The notes beneath the pieces were generated by a model. The model ran no database searches. It saw only the letters and a program-made list of their open reading frames with translations, and had not been told where the DNA came from. This document shows, piece by piece, positions 1 to 12,835 of a stretch of 64,000 bases of DNA. Origin of the DNA: Haliclystus octoradiatus (Eukaryota; Cnidaria; Staurozoa; Stauromedusae; Haliclystidae); the NCBI GenBank assembly GCA_916610825.1, contig OU744448.1:3573465-3637464 (forward strand), in the 5' to 3' direction. The translations under genes and the position numbers were made by a program. Positions within the stretch are counted from its first letter, which is position 1, and each line of letters begins with the position of its first letter.

Positions 1-1150
1 CAGAGTTCCACGCGTTTAATTGCGATCTTCAGAAGGTATATTAAATAATTAAAACACCCAATTATCTGAAAAATATAAATTGGAGCTCCATTTTTTGTTT
101 TATTCGCTGATTTTTTCTATGGACTTAAAATATTTCAAGAGTTGCATAAATACCGTGTCTTCATTAAAGGGGCGAAATTGACCGGCGATCGCTGCGAGCA
201 CAAATTGAATTTATGCTTAACGTAATTTAACCGTCTCGCTTTGAAACAATTGTTATACGCAGACCGAACTTGTAATAAAATTCATGTCAACAATGAGCAT
301 TGTGTTATAACAATAAGCGTGCACGTGATCCTAAGTGCCTTGTGCCTGCCGGTTATTTTTGCTCCTTTAAGAAGGATTTGTCTGAAGAATTAGAAAATAG
401 CGAGTTTGTTGACAGCAGGTAATTCTGATATTGTATTGTTTACAAAACATTATTAATGATAAGCCTTTCCTTTATTAATTTCATTATTAAGTAACTGATT
501 TTTATTTGCTGTAGAAGTTCAGATCCAATTTTTTAAATCAGCGGGACTGACGTACTTATACGTATTACGATGTTAATAGAAAATTATTGCTCGCGCTGAG
601 AAACGATTATTTTTCTGATTGTTGACCTGTGCTGATTATAGATTAGCCGCACAATATTTCATGTAAATCAATTTAAAATCCATTTATTAAATTTTCTAAA
701 ATTCCCTATATAATATGCAACCTATATTCATGACTTTTTAAATTGGCCTATTTTTTGCAGAGCTGGTTCGGGTATTATTGTTATAGGTTGAATAATATAG
801 ATATAGAAATAGTTGAGCTACAATCTACTGTTCTCGAATTGTTTTGGCCTCAATTGTGCAGAAGAACGAAACACGATGGAAGAACGTGAAATACAATGCA
901 AAACGTGAAATCTAAATTTGACTTGTGAGATGGACATTAGCAATATGAAACAATGGCAGTACAAGTTTGAAAAGCAACGGTGATGTAAACCCTGTCTGGT
1001 CACAGATATTTCTGAATTACAGCATGCCTGACCAAATTAAAAAGGCTTTGATTTACAAACAAGAAATTAGGAATTGAAAAGTTTGTGTAGAGTTTTGTTA
1101 CAGTTTACATATTCTAAATAAATACGACACTGTAAACCTGGAATGCACAG
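1..1150. other. 5' flank, no supported gene
   Basis: I see no exon that I can support here. The first bases (about 1-32) resemble the end of the fold-back family seen at 9652-9931 (a CACGCGTTT and GCGATC...CAG pattern), so the window may start inside such an element. A short T-rich acceptor followed by an open stretch at 761-785 is too small to judge. The signal-peptide exon of the gene at 1953-11092 could lie here or further upstream. Confidence 0.4.
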
Positions 1151-1264
1151 GATCAAGAGTCAAACTACGACTTCACTGGGACTATTTCAGCAGGATTCGG
1201 ACTGAATATTAATTTTTATGAGATAGATGCAGGATATGAAGCTGGAGTCCAGAATGAAATTTTT
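1151..1264 (+). CDS. Possible coding exon upstream of the secreted/anchored protein gene
   Basis: A stretch of 38 codons is open after an AG acceptor (1149-1150) and before a GTAATT donor (1265). The peptide starts DQESNYDF and contains GFGLNINFYE and AGYEAGVQN, which reads like protein rather than random AT-rich DNA. It lies about 690 bp before the first well-supported exon (1953) on the same strand. Read as written it is phase 0 at both ends, while exon 1953 needs an incoming phase-1 intron. If it belongs to that gene, an intervening exon of 3n+1 bases must be missing from my reading. It could also be chance or part of another gene. Confidence 0.3.
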
Positions 1265-1952
1265 GTAATTTATTAATTTAGCATTGCAAATTGGAAACTA
1301 CAGTATCTAGATATTCCTACATTAGGCTAAATTGTCTGCCTATATAAGATTATGTTAACTTAGGTTGTACCTTCCTATGTTTGCTCAATATTGGGTTGAA
1401 ATTTAATCCTTTTTCAGACATTTTGCAGGAGTTTTTCCGAAATATTTTTGAGCTGAAGTACCAGTTGGGGTCTATATTTCTTAAATTAGCGTCGACGGAC
1501 TTTGAGTCAAACGACTCTATAACGACTTATTCGGAGTCGGAGTCTCAAAATTCTGACTACGTACAATGGTACACCTCTGATGTAAACCGCAGATATTTAT
1601 CGATATAACTATAGTACAACAGTGTATAGCTGCACTTGCGTGGCTGTAAGAACACCCAAAAGGCGCTCAAACATCACTGGCGCGGATTTTGATTTTCCAT
1701 TGCCTTTCTCGTGTTCTCACTACGCCGCGCTCGTGCAATTTCCATGCTGAAATTCATAGCTCCCTGTTCATGATCTATTAAGAGTTGTTTCCAAGCTAAA
1801 GGCAAACTCCTACTCTTGAAAGACTCTTGCGTGTTTTATCCGCCAAACTGGAGAATCTGTCGGGGCTTGAGCCTAGGATGCTATTTATTTATTTCGCAAA
1901 AAAACACTGCAAAGTTTTTCGTTGCTTTTAACTCACATTATTTTTCTTTCAG

Positions 1953-4900
1953 GGGTTGGAATTCTGTTGAATATAACTACAACTATCCTTGGTGGAATAA
2001 CATGTACAGCTGGCTCCAAATTTACATGTAGCATAACAAGTCCTTCTGTTGTTCGATACAGTAGTGCAATAAACGGTAGTACAGATGTGGCTACGTTCAG
2101 CCTCTTTTGTGACTCTGACTCTTTCAATGTCAATGTATCTGGAACCATCTATGGAACAGCTATCAATAACATCGAGTTCAATGCTATGAAAACAACAGAA
2201 ACTGGTCTTAGGTATATAAGTTTTATTTATTCACTGTGCTTACGAAGCCATTAGAGAGTTTCACGTGCGCATCAAACCTCACGACAATGACAAAAATCAT
2301 CAAGCGCGATGCGTCTGCGCAGCTTAAGCGGGAATCACCTTTTCAACATACCGCTTATGTGAGTGAAAGACAACCAAATTTCCTGAAAATTTCGTCGTGG
2401 GCATCCATCTTCTGGTGAAAAAAATATTCGCTTGTTCATTTTAGTTGTTTTAACCTTTGGTGGAATTAGAAAAATGTATCAGATATATATCGAACTTGTA
2501 TTCACTACGTTATATGTCATTTGGTAACGGGTAGAGTTAAATTTTAAAGAGGAGAAATTTTTGTTGGTTTTGTTATAATGACAATCTTTCGTGATCTTTG
2601 ACAAGGGGCAACTTTGTCATTAAATAATGACCTAAAACACTATTTTACAAGATATTTAATAAATGTTTATAAACATTTAATATATTTATGCATGCTTTCT
2701 TCATTTCTTTCCATGGTAAATTAAAAATAATGTTTATTGCTAGTATAAAGCCGTGATTTTATAGGTTTGCGATTGACGGCGTTTGACTGCCCTGCCGTTT
2801 TGCCTTTTTTTTTTGAAAACAAGTTTTTCTCAATTCATCATGTTTGTGAAAGTTGAGAGAAGTATTTGAGATATAAAATCCCGGGTATACAATTATATAT
2901 TCAAGGCGTGAAATGTTGTCATCATGTTGTCATCAAAATTTTGTTTGTAAATTTTGTTCCCTTTCTGTTTTTGTTACACTTTTTGACATTGTTGACACTT
3001 ACTGTCGTCTTGAATGGTTTTACTAATCTGAAATGCCAAGAACAGAGACGAAAAACGGAGAGGATCAAATCTTAGCCACGTGAGCATTTTCGTCGTCGCC
3101 GTGAGATTTCAAGCGGAGCTGAGACTCCCAATTATTACAGTAGAACCCTAATAAAGTACTTTTCTATGATCGGCATTCTGATTGGTTGCTATCATTCTAT
3201 TATTCATACATCTATTATACAGCTATTATAGATCCATTATTATGGTAACATTGTATTGGCATCGATTAAGACTTCTCCTTTTGTGTAATTAGTTTGTACA
3301 AACAATCGATTTCTAAGAAAGCAATCAAAAATCTCATACCTCTCGTGTTTTAACATCTGAATTTGGCGTAACTCAGTCTCGGCTTCTAACGGTTAAATCG
3401 AAATTTGTGAAATTTTATTCCCTGATTTCCTAAGTATAATAAGGAGCCTGCAACCTCTATATTTCCCCTCTATCTTTCTTGAGTAGGTTCGGGGCATAAG
3501 AAATCATTATGAAATAAGAAAAAAGTCACCCTATAAATATTATCAAAGCAAAGTTATGGATTGGGTAATTTTTAATATATGTTGGAAACGAAATCGTTAT
3601 CTATTGATGTCCTGCATGTTGCCGATACAGCAATATCAGATTTCACTGTTGTTTCCATGACAGCATGTGATATGATATACTATTGTACGTTTTTTGCCAC
3701 GACTTGAAACAAAAACGTATCAGATTGAAAGTATATTTTTGCCTCAATAAACAAACATATTTAATTATTTTAACAACAAATATGAATGTAGATCAGTCAT
3801 TCCAAATTCCTCATCTCTTCATTCATTCAATCCTAGACAGTTACTCATCTCTACAAAGTTTCTCAATTTTATTTGCTTATGGTGTTGCTTGATTATCCAT
3901 ACTCGCAGATTACAAAAAGATAGGATTTCTTATGTGCAAAATACGATCATAGTCTATTTATGCGGTATTTATCGTCTATAGCTTGAGAAATTTATTGAAC
4001 ATAAAAAGTAATCAAGGAACAGTATCAGCCGATGAATAAGTTAATAAGTATTCAATCTATTGAAAACTTTTATTAATTATTCTGAGAAAACTTAGAGTGT
4101 ATTTTCTGTCATGAATTGTATTCATGCGTCGCGCACCATCTCATGATAGAACAGACAAGAATAAGAAAGACTGCTACCAACGGGGCTACCAAAGACTTCA
4201 ACTTCAGCTTTTCGATGTTTATAATATAATTCGTCTTCATTATTGTTTTAGTTTCAACATCGACGGTACATCTCAAAGTAGTAATATGGTTGCTTCCTTT
4301 TACTTGGCTCCTGGTGATAACACGATTCAAACTATTGCCAGTAAGTATCAAGCCACATTTTATTTAATTGAAATATGTTGTGTATTTGTTTTCTCCTGAT
4401 TACTCAAACAATTGTTGCTTGTTGTTGTTGTTGTTGTTTGCTGTGGTGGCTGATTTTGTTCTTATGTTTCGTGTGGTCGATGCTTTTCTATTGAGTCTAA
4501 ACTTTAGATGACCCTCATTAGTATTGAAGCAGCAATATTTATTTGCAAGTGTTTACGATGACTGTTCTCAGTCAACAGCTATTCTATAGGTTATCGGATA
4601 TTTGACACTGTTGTACATCAATCCAGGGCCGTCCCTAGTTCGGGGGGGGGGGTATTTGTAGCATGGCACCCTCGCCTTATGAAGACTCGGTCAATCTAAA
4701 TCTCGTCCTTTTGAAGTCTCCAGTCAGCAAAGAGGGGAGAAATGGCAAATGTGATGTTCACTTTCTTAGAGTATAAGTAGGATAGCTATTTTAGTTCTTG
4801 TCTGTTCACCTGTCATGTCTGTCATGTCCACACAAATCATTAATACTGTAGATAGAGAAAACTTCAAATTTCGGTGTATGATTACATACACAGTTATAAA

Positions 4901-7900
4901 CACAGCTACGTCACAGGATGCTTCGAATTTACCGCTCCATATCCGGAACGGACTCCGGTGAAGTCAGTAAATTTGTTGCTATACACCCGTTCCTCCTCAA
5001 AGAAAATTCCTCGAGTCGGCCCTACATCAATCCATTTTGTTCATTTTGCTTACTTATCTTTATCATTGCTAGATCAATAAAATAAAACTTTTTGATCGGC
5101 ACAATCGCGACTATGCAGTCGATATTGGAAATCAAAAATTGTTCGTTTCCAGTTATAACATCAATCATAACGTTTTTGATAATAATAATCATTCTGTAAC
5201 ATGAATAATCCAAAACTAGTGTGACATGTATTGTGATCAATAATTTGATATAAACTGATAAAAATTTTCATATTCCTGAAAATGCGTGTAATTTTAAATG
5301 ATTTTTTCCCAATTTAAAATATAAAACCGTTTAAAAAACAAGAAAATCAAACTCCAACTTTGAAAAACAAGATACTACCGAAGAAATCTCAAACATAGTT
5401 TACTGATCCATTCTTTATCATATCGAGGAAAATTGATGCTTAAAATTTATTTCCAAATATCCTGCGTGGCTTCAACATCATACTACGCATGCCTAATGGC
5501 TTATTTCGACGCGCAAAATTTGCTGCAGTAAAATTTTCGCCTAGTGGAAATCAGCCTTAGAGTTAGAGCTTTATCAGTGAAAATATATTAATAATTAAAG
5601 ACCAGTATCTAGAATAAAAGTCTGAAAAAAAATCTCATTTATTCTGTTTATGTTTTTATTTCAATTATTAGCCATCATTATAACCATGAAATTGTATATC
5701 AAGGTAGCAAAATTTGTAGAGCATTTGTCCGATAAATTTGTTGATGAACGTTTTTTGAGAATAAATCGTCATTAATCACTCACGGAGGCAGCAATAACTT
5801 GTATTTGAAAATTTGACAACAAACAATAAGAAAGAACTCATTGTTGGAGAACTAATCCTGAAACGTCAAGACAGCATTTCTATGATATCATTGACTACAG
5901 TATTATGTTAAAATTTCGGTTTTTATTTTGATGGCTGTGGTAATTCACTTGAGCAATATTTTTAGTTGGAACTGTTCCTACCTATTTGCGATTCTCTTCC
6001 ACTGGAAATATTCGAAGGGAATATACGTTCACGGGAATATATACAATATAAATTTACCTTATATTTTAACTCTTTATACACCACCTATTGATATCTCTCT
6101 GCATCTTTATTATGCTTTACTATGCTTTATTATTAGAAATTTTAAGGCCACATATAAATGAGGATATATTTAGAAATAGCCTCATTTGCTTCATTTGCCT
6201 GTTAGCCTTGTGTTATAAATATATATACATACAGAGCATTGCATTGATGTTGTCATCGTATCAGTATCGAGCAATTATGCCGGACAATACTTTTGTAAAT
6301 AAAAACACTCTGCTGCCATGATGGATTTACAAAATTTCAACTTATGAAACCAAAAATGTTTCACACATCTGCAGTGGAAATCATGCAGCGAAATGTTAGC
6401 CTTGAAATTCCTCACAAAAAACTCACTGCTGAGAAATTTTCGTCTAGTTGGAATCATCTTTACTTCACATGAATTAATATTCAACTTCATTGTCTGAACC
6501 AAGGGTCTGAACTTTAACTTTTTCTCTCGACCTAGCTCTCCCCAGTCTCGCAGATGATTACAAGGAAATCGGTGACATCACATTTGACACTGCTGATCTA
6601 AGTGGCTTTGAATGCGGTAAGTATCAAAGTACTGATAAAACAATGCTGCATGTTGTTCTTGACAGGGAATTTGAAGAAATTCTACAAGTTTTTATTGTTG
6701 TATATAACATTGAGACATAGATCAGGCGTTTATTATTCTCTAATCAATACTAAGATATATACTTGATATTCCCATAATTCCCTGTCATAAATCAGTGAAA
6801 ACTCATGTGAATCTAATGTGACTGATCACATGCTTTACCTTTACGTTATATAATACGGAGAATATAATTGACTACGTATAGACTTTAGGAGGATTAGCTC
6901 GGATGGCAGAGCAACCGAACTTCAGATCGGATCATATCTGATCGACTGTGGTTCAAATCCCCCTAAGGTCAACTCAGCCTTGACTTTATCTGAAACATCA
7001 AATGAGTACCATTTGAGGATGGCGGATGGAATGGTCCAGAGGGAATTGCTTTGTGAGTAGCTGCGGCGCATCGTTGCGCATTGACAATCAACACCTATCT
7101 GCCATGAAATCTGTTGAAATTGATCTGCAGTGTCGCGGCTGAGATCAACAAAGAGCGTTTAAAATCATTGCTTCCAGCGAAAAAAGCCACTCGTCTAGAA
7201 ATAGAGGGGTGGTACGGGTGCCTTCGGTAGGGCGACACCGTCTACACTACAATAGACTTTATATTATAATTTATGATGAAATCATGTGGTGACGACATCA
7301 CAATTATACTAGGAAAAGCAAACGTCCACTTTATATATACTAATAATGCATTTACTTCTAAAATTAACATTATGTAATTCTAACGAGGGTCATAATAGTT
7401 ATCAATGCAGTTTGCATTTTTCTTTTCCAATTTCAATTTTTAACAACCATGTTTATACTGTAATCATAAATCTCCATTTAAAAACAGAAACTGTAGTCGG
7501 GTACAGGACGTTCGGAAATGATATAATATAAAAAAGCTGGATTGCAAGATGAACTACCTCAATATTCAAGCTCTTCCTGATCCCTCTCAGATTTTAGGTT
7601 ACAATAATAGTGCTAAATATCATGTATTCGCTTCAGATAGAGAAATACATGAAAGAATAGCAAAATTACAAATACCTGTCAGAGCAGCCAGCGTTGAGAT
7701 CCAGCAAAGATAAATTTGACCACTAACGTGTATAGCTAAGTGACTTTTATATACAGGGTTGGATGAATATATATAAGTTATTTTATACATTAATAGAATG
7801 AATAGACAAGTGTTAGATGTATAGAGATGATAGATAAGAGCCAATTAGTAAACTTGAAAGGTAGCCAATAAAACTAAAAATAATTCTTCTTAAATGTGGT

Positions 7901-10900
7901 CATTTATAGTTTATTCCCCAATGTCAATTACCGCATACATTAAACTTGAATTTCTATTAATTGTTATCTATAGGTTTACCATCAAGCTCCAATCAATTGA
8001 CTTCATGTAAGTATTATATTACTCTTGCTATCAATAATAAAAAGAGGCAATCCCTTTCAGCTCAAATAGCAAAGCAGCTGAACTCTATAAGGTCTGAGGT
8101 TTTAATCCTTTAAATCCTCCATAGGTCAAACCATGACCTTAGCCAGAATTTAAATAATCTATCGCACAGCCTTTTCACAAGTGAGAGGATATCCCTAAAG
8201 AGAATTGCATGGTGAATAGCTGTGAGGAATTGCGATGCTTGGACAATCAATGTTTATTCGCCATGAACTCTATTGAAATTTCAGCTATGTCTGACTTTAT
8301 TTATAGCAGATAAGTTTAAGGCTAAATAGAGAAATGTGTAAAATAGGCCAAAGTGGGATGATATATATTCCCAAGATATATGATCATATATGAGCTTCTA
8401 CAATACTACTAGCATAATTCTATACATAGCAGCAGACATTAAAAGTGGGAATGTATCCAAGACTATTTCCTCATATATGTAGTAAAACAACACGATTTGT
8501 TAGATAGATGCAATTCCTATTTTTCCTCGTCGACATTTGGGTCAAAACACCACTTTCAAGGCATTTTTCACCGAGAAACAATTGCCAGATCAGAATCATA
8601 CATTATTGTTCTTTCACATTGGATTGTAAGATATGTGTAGATAGTCTCGGAATTTATTCCCCCTTTGAACATTTATGAAAACTGTTTCAAATTTGGGATA
8701 TCAGATACTTTATTACTCAATTTGTAATTTTTTCCTGAGCTCGATATCAAGTGATAGTTCAAATTTATAAACCTGTCTGTTGGTTTTGACAAATGTCCTG
8801 ACATACTAAAGGATTTCATTCAATAGTTGCGATGCTTACGCATTATTATATGAAGTTTACGATTGTAATTACTGCCTCGAATTCATGTGAACATATTCAG
8901 AGATTAGTCTGATAATAAATTTTTAATTATTTCTTAAATCCGATAGGGACCAATGGATTGGCCGCTTTGAAAATCACACTGTTTGAGGTTCAAACTGTTG
9001 GTGAGTTATTCTAATAGTTTTAATAATACAAATTCAATTCAAAAAAGGATTCAATGTGTGACTCAAACTCTGACGGGATTACAGACATTTCAACCGGAAC
9101 GAGACTAATGGATATCTTCAACTTGAAAAGTGCTTGAGTTTGACTTAGATTATGGGATAAATGTCTTATAAAAAGCTATATTGTACTTAATTCTGGGATG
9201 CTCATCTAGATTCATATATTAGGCTTTCTATTTGATTTTACAATAGATCTTATAGTGTAGGAGCCAAGGACTACTATTTTTAATTTCACAGTAAGAATCC
9301 CTCCCAGGGTTAAACTGTATACCTCAAAAGAAGATATTTTAAAACGCACCGTAAAAATTTTAATCAGTTTTGAAAAGGTACACTCTTATATTTGAACGTC
9401 GCCCTATAACAAAATGAAATTGTACCAAAAGGAATCCACTATATTGACTCTTCCTAGATTCATACTATTTCAAATTTGACTCGAAGTACGTCTGTTGACA
9501 ATCAGGTTACTTCCAGGTCTTTATTGTGCCCTCATCACATTGAAACAATGATGAACAATGATTTCAATGGGAATATAGTACCTATATGCACTATGTGGGG
9601 GGGTACTGTCAGTTGGTTTGTTGACTTACATAATTCTGATGTTTAAAAAACCTGATCGCAAAAAATCGCGTGAAGCTCCGAGTAATGGAAAAGTCTTTTG
9701 CCTCCTCTTTACGGTTTCAATTATATATGTCACTATACGCTATAGTGTGCCGCACAAATATAAATTAATAACGATGTTATGGTATGATTCATACTATAAC
9801 ATCGTTATTAGGTTATATTTGTACGGCGCACTATAGCGTATAGTGACATATATAATTGAAACCGTAAAGAGGAGGCAAAAGACTTTTCCGTTACTCGGAG
9901 CTTCACGCGATTTTTTGCAATCCGATCATCAGTCGGTTTTTTTCTATCTGAGATAGTGATGATGATGAAATTGATAAATAAAATAAAAGAATTAAAATAT
10001 AATCCAAAATTAGTATCAATTGCAATTACAATCTCCTCAACATCCAACTGCATTCATATTATATATTAATTTATTAATTTATTTATATAATATGTAGACC
10101 GCTATTTTATCTTATTAGCCTTGTATTTGAAAATCAATCATGTAAGATAAAGTTACTGTTCACAAGTTTTAAAACAATAACATAAAATAAAATAAAGATT
10201 ACTATAAGAATTTCAAGCTTCTCCTTCAAAATCCCACCAACGTTCTACATATTTATTTATTGCCTTCCTAATTTACCACTATTACTTAGAGTGCCAGTAT
10301 TTTACAATATATCCTGTTAAAAGAGCTTACCATGATTATTCTGAATAAATTTAGCCTGCGTGTAGACAGATTTTTATTCGTATAGTCCGTCTGCGTATTT
10401 GCACCGAGTATCGCATAGCAAGCGTTTTTTCTGAATTCATATTAAATTAATGTTCGTATTGAATGTGGTCGCCTGCCATTACTCAATTTCCTTTTTTTTC
10501 ATATTTGCCAATTGTTCATTTAATTTTTAGTAAATCACGACATGCTACTAAAATTTTGATAGTGAAAAGAACAATCATTACGCTAAATTTGGCACAAATG
10601 CGCAGACGCAGGCTAGAGTAAATGGTGATGATAATAATGCCCGGGGGGGTAACTCCACTATGACGGCTATGGAGACGTGCCACTTTTTTGGGTCCATATT
10701 CCAAATGAGAAAAAACTTTTTGGGTATGAGATTTCAAAGTTTGGAGCTTTTGAGTATCCTATTTTTGACTTTTTCAAGAATTTTTGAAAACATTTGCATC
10801 ATTTTTGCATATTTACTTGAAATCAAGCAACTTGCTAGAAGTTTTTTGGTAGCATCAACAGAATTTTTGGAACTTTTTGGGTACTTTACCGTTTAACAAA

Positions 10901-11092
10901 TTGGCACCTCCTCGTCCCTAAAGAGCTGGAGTCACCCCCCTCCCAGAGTAATAATGATTATCATAATGTGTCATATATTTACTTTATAACTCCATATTCT
11001 CGTTTGTATCAGGTCAAATGGTGACAATCATTACTCAGCTTCATCCTATGATTCTTGTTATTGCTGCTGCTCTTTTGGTTGTAGTGGTATGA
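1953..11092 (+). CDS. Six-exon gene for a small secreted or GPI/tail-anchored protein (5' end missing)
   Basis: I do not recognise this protein. Exons are 1953-2211, 4252-4340, 6536-6616, 7974-8006, 8947-9000 and 11013-11092, each with AG before and GT after (GTATAT, GTAAGT, GTAAGT, GTAAGT, GTGAGT). The phases agree at every junction (2, then 1, 1, 1, 1) and one frame runs to TGA at 11090. Exon 1953 is Ser/Thr/Asn rich with three cysteines (TCTAGSKFTC, LFCDSD) and looks like beta-sandwich ectodomain sequence. A fourth cysteine is in FECG near the end of exon 6536. The last exon ends in about 17 hydrophobic residues (MILVIAAALLVVVV) directly before the stop, as in GPI signals or tail anchors. 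Exons 6536, 7974 and 8947 are all phase 1-1, so each can be skipped without breaking the frame. The incoming phase 1 at 1953 and the lack of an early Met mean that at least one 5' exon, probably with the signal peptide, is missing. Confidence 0.7.
2212..4251. other. Intron 1 of the secreted/anchored protein gene
   Basis: AT-rich intron from the GTATAT donor after 2211 to the acceptor before 4252. I see no coding exon, LINE or clear inverted repeat. Confidence 0.5.
4341..6535. other. Intron with short simple repeat
   Basis: Intron between exons 4252-4340 and 6536-6616. It holds a (TTG)n microsatellite at about 4411-4440 and a G-run at about 4640. I see nothing else that I can support. Confidence 0.5.
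6889..7248 (+). repeat. tRNA-derived SINE, copy 1
   Basis: A repeat of about 360 bp inside an intron. Its head is tRNA-like: an A-box-like TAGCTCGGATGGC at 6895 and a B box GGTTCAAATCC at 6950-6960. A conserved non-tRNA body follows, ending ...GCGACACCGTCTAC. The same unit occurs reversed at 23680-24040 and 32056-32412, with older relics at 8055-8290 and 40083-40262. It is a retroposon and not a tRNA gene: the stem sequences are degraded and the body is shared by all copies. Confidence 0.85.
8055..8290 (+). repeat. Old, diverged SINE relic
   Basis: Same order of landmarks as the SINE at 6889: a Leu/Ser-tRNA-like head with a decayed B box, then GAGAATTGCATGGTGAATAGCTG-like and GACAATCAATG...CCATGAA blocks. 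It is strongly diverged and truncated, and lies in the intron between exons 7974 and 8947. Confidence 0.55.
9652..9931. mobile_element. Fold-back MITE (arms of about 134 bp)
   Basis: A near-perfect inverted repeat: the left arm (about 9652-9785) is mirrored by the right arm (about 9787-9931) with almost no loop, centred on GGTATGATTCATACT. The ends carry CTGATCGCAAAAAATCGCG and its complement. Similar ends occur at the window start, at about 51450-51535 and around 51739-52735. It lies in the last intron of the secreted/anchored protein gene. Confidence 0.8.
10640..10946. mobile_element. MITE with G-run/C-run ends, copy 1
   Basis: About 307 bp. It starts CCCGGGGGGGTAACTCCACT, continues with GACGTGCCACTTTTTTGGG, and ends GAGCTGGAGTCACCCCCCTC, so the ends form an inverted repeat. 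Related copies lie at 20735-21131, 45855-46162 and 57760-58066, with more distant relatives at 39271-39599 and 60073-60400. No internal gene. Confidence 0.8.
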
Positions 11093-11284
11093 GATGATCA
11101 ACTAGACATGGCTGTTTGGATGGTTTTAAACTACATGCACTATACATGAGGACTTCTAACGGAGCGCTATTTATATATAAGGGGGATCATTAAAATATAT
11201 TATTATATATTTCAATTACACGACAATTATTTATTTACACAGACAGGGAATTTTAATTATATTATACTATAATTAACTGCATAT

Positions 11285-11509
11285 ATGCATTGGAGAAAAC
11301 TTTCACAACTATCTGTTTCATTCTTTGTTTATCACCTCCTAATTTTAACCTTTTCAGTTACAAAGCAATCAGCCTGTCCGGAAGGGTATCTGAAAATGGT
11401 ACCTCAAGAATGCAGTTGTAGAAAATTTATAGAAAATGATATTTATGCTTGTAATTCTTTTGAGCTGTATAAAGGTTCATCTATAAGGCACTTAGTATGC
11501 GGGACGTAG
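11285..11509 (+). CDS. Cys-rich open frame: small secreted peptide or alternative 3' exon
   Basis: An ATG at 11285 opens 74 codons with a hydrophobic start (LSVSFFVYHLLILTFSV) and a Cys-rich tail (SACPEGYLKM, QECSCRKF, YACNSF, LVCGT). It could encode a small secreted peptide. However, the hydrophobic part coincides with a pyrimidine-rich tract ending TTTTCAG at 11351-11357, a strong splice acceptor. Read as an exon from 11358, the frame enters in phase 1, the phase used by the preceding introns of the gene at 1953-11092. It may therefore be an alternative last exon without the hydrophobic anchor. No homologue is recognised. Confidence 0.35.
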   Translation: MHWRKLSQLSVSFFVYHLLILTFSVTKQSACPEGYLKMVPQECSCRKFIENDIYACNSFELYKGSSIRHLVCGT

Positions 11510-11767
11510 TGACATGCCAAAAGCGTACGTTTGGGTAAATTGAGAGGGGGTGTCAATCATCAACTTACGGAGGCATCTTGAATTTATCTGTAGCACTTTT
11601 CAAAATATTATAATGCAAATTATTCAAGTACAGTTAATTGGGCACCTATATTCAACAAAACAGAGAAATTAGTATTTATCAAAAGTAAGTATTTGGAGTT
11701 TACAATTACTAGATAAATTCAGGGAGAAAAGATAACTTCAATTAGATTACTAATCATTATATTTCAG

Positions 11768-11907
11768 ACAGTAACTTCCGTTGGAAGCGTTTAAATATAG
11801 ATTTTAAAGCAACATCACTTTTCGATAGTGATAATGAAAAGATGGGGATACCCAGGCTTTTTGAGTTATTATCCAAATCTGTCCTCTATCTTGCAAGAAC
11901 GGAGTAA
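11768..11907 (+). CDS. Possible terminal coding exon
   Basis: After the acceptor TATATTTCAG (ends 11767), 45 codons stay open in a phase-1 frame to TAA at 11905. The peptide includes SNFRWKRLNIDF, LFDSDNEKMG and LFELLSKSVLYLA. It shares acceptor phase and strand with the exon at 11358 and with the introns of the gene at 1953-11092. No upstream donor within the 11285 frame joins it convincingly. It could be another alternative end or part of an unrecognised gene. Confidence 0.3.
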
Positions 11908-12220
11908 ACGGAGTCCATTAATGTGGCCATGGTAGCATAAGTTATGCATATAGAGTTGACTTGCCCAAGTCTCACTTTTACTTTTACGATTTTGATATGT
12001 TGGTAAGTTGACCGCTTACCGCTCGTCAAAGTGCGGTATATCAAAGCGGGACTTATAGATCAGTCAACATATAGAGGTGCTGAAACTTCCAAACGTTTGG
12101 GCTACACAAAAGAATACAAAAGTGTAAAATCTAATTTCTTTACAAGGAAATGCTTCACTTCGTGACGTGCCATAATGTCATGGCTCATATGCTAATTGGT
12201 TAATTGGTAATCATAGCATA

Positions 12221-12835
12221 GTCGTCAAATCTTTTACCCAAAAAGTGACCTTTTCAACTGGTATATAACGGGACTGGAAATGATCTAGAATCAATCAGTT
12301 ACTAACTTAGATCCAATCCAAAGAAAATATTCTGAAAAAGTGCGAACCTGAACTAGTCCCAGGCCCTTTTGTCAAAATTAAGTAGGTAATCTAGAAACAC
12401 AAACGTGTAAATTCTGTTTCAGCCGATTTTCAAAATTCTTTTTGCATCTGGTACCGTGGTATATTTACTACAAATCTACAGCGAGCTTTTTAAATAAAAT
12501 GAAAAATAAAAAGTTATTAACTTTGAAACTGCACGTGTTGGTCAGCGTTTTTGTTTGACTAATATTTGATGTTGTAACTTTTCTATTTTTCATTTTATTT
12601 AAAAAGCTTATTTGAATTTTGAAAATCGGTTGAAACAGAATTTACACGTTTGTGTTTCTAGATTACCTACTTAATTTTGACAAAAGGGCCTGGGACTAGT
12701 TCAGGTACGCACTTTTTCAGAATTTTTTCTTAGGATTGGGTCCAAGTTAGTAACTGATTGAATCTAGATCATTTCCAGTACCGTTATATAAAAATTGAAA
12801 AAGGTCACTTTTTGGGTAAAAGATTGGACGATATT
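12221..12835. mobile_element. Large fold-back element
   Basis: Left arm (about 12221-12525) and right arm (about 12570-12835) are inverted copies. Both contain TTTTACCCAAAAAGTGACC, CCTGAACTAGTCCCAGGCCC and CTAGAAACACAAACGTGTAA or the complement. The right arm lacks about 55 bp near the loop. The arms diverge by a few percent. A long open frame at 12795-13112 starts inside the right arm and is probably fortuitous. Confidence 0.75.

Noticed and set aside
1381..1608. 75-codon frame as the missing exon of the anchored-protein gene
   Set aside because: No donor in phase 1 joins it to exon 1953, and its acceptors leave stops or the wrong phase.
6889..6965. tRNA gene (A and B boxes)
   Set aside because: The cloverleaf stems do not pair properly and the same head plus body recurs in other copies. 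It is the promoter region of a SINE.
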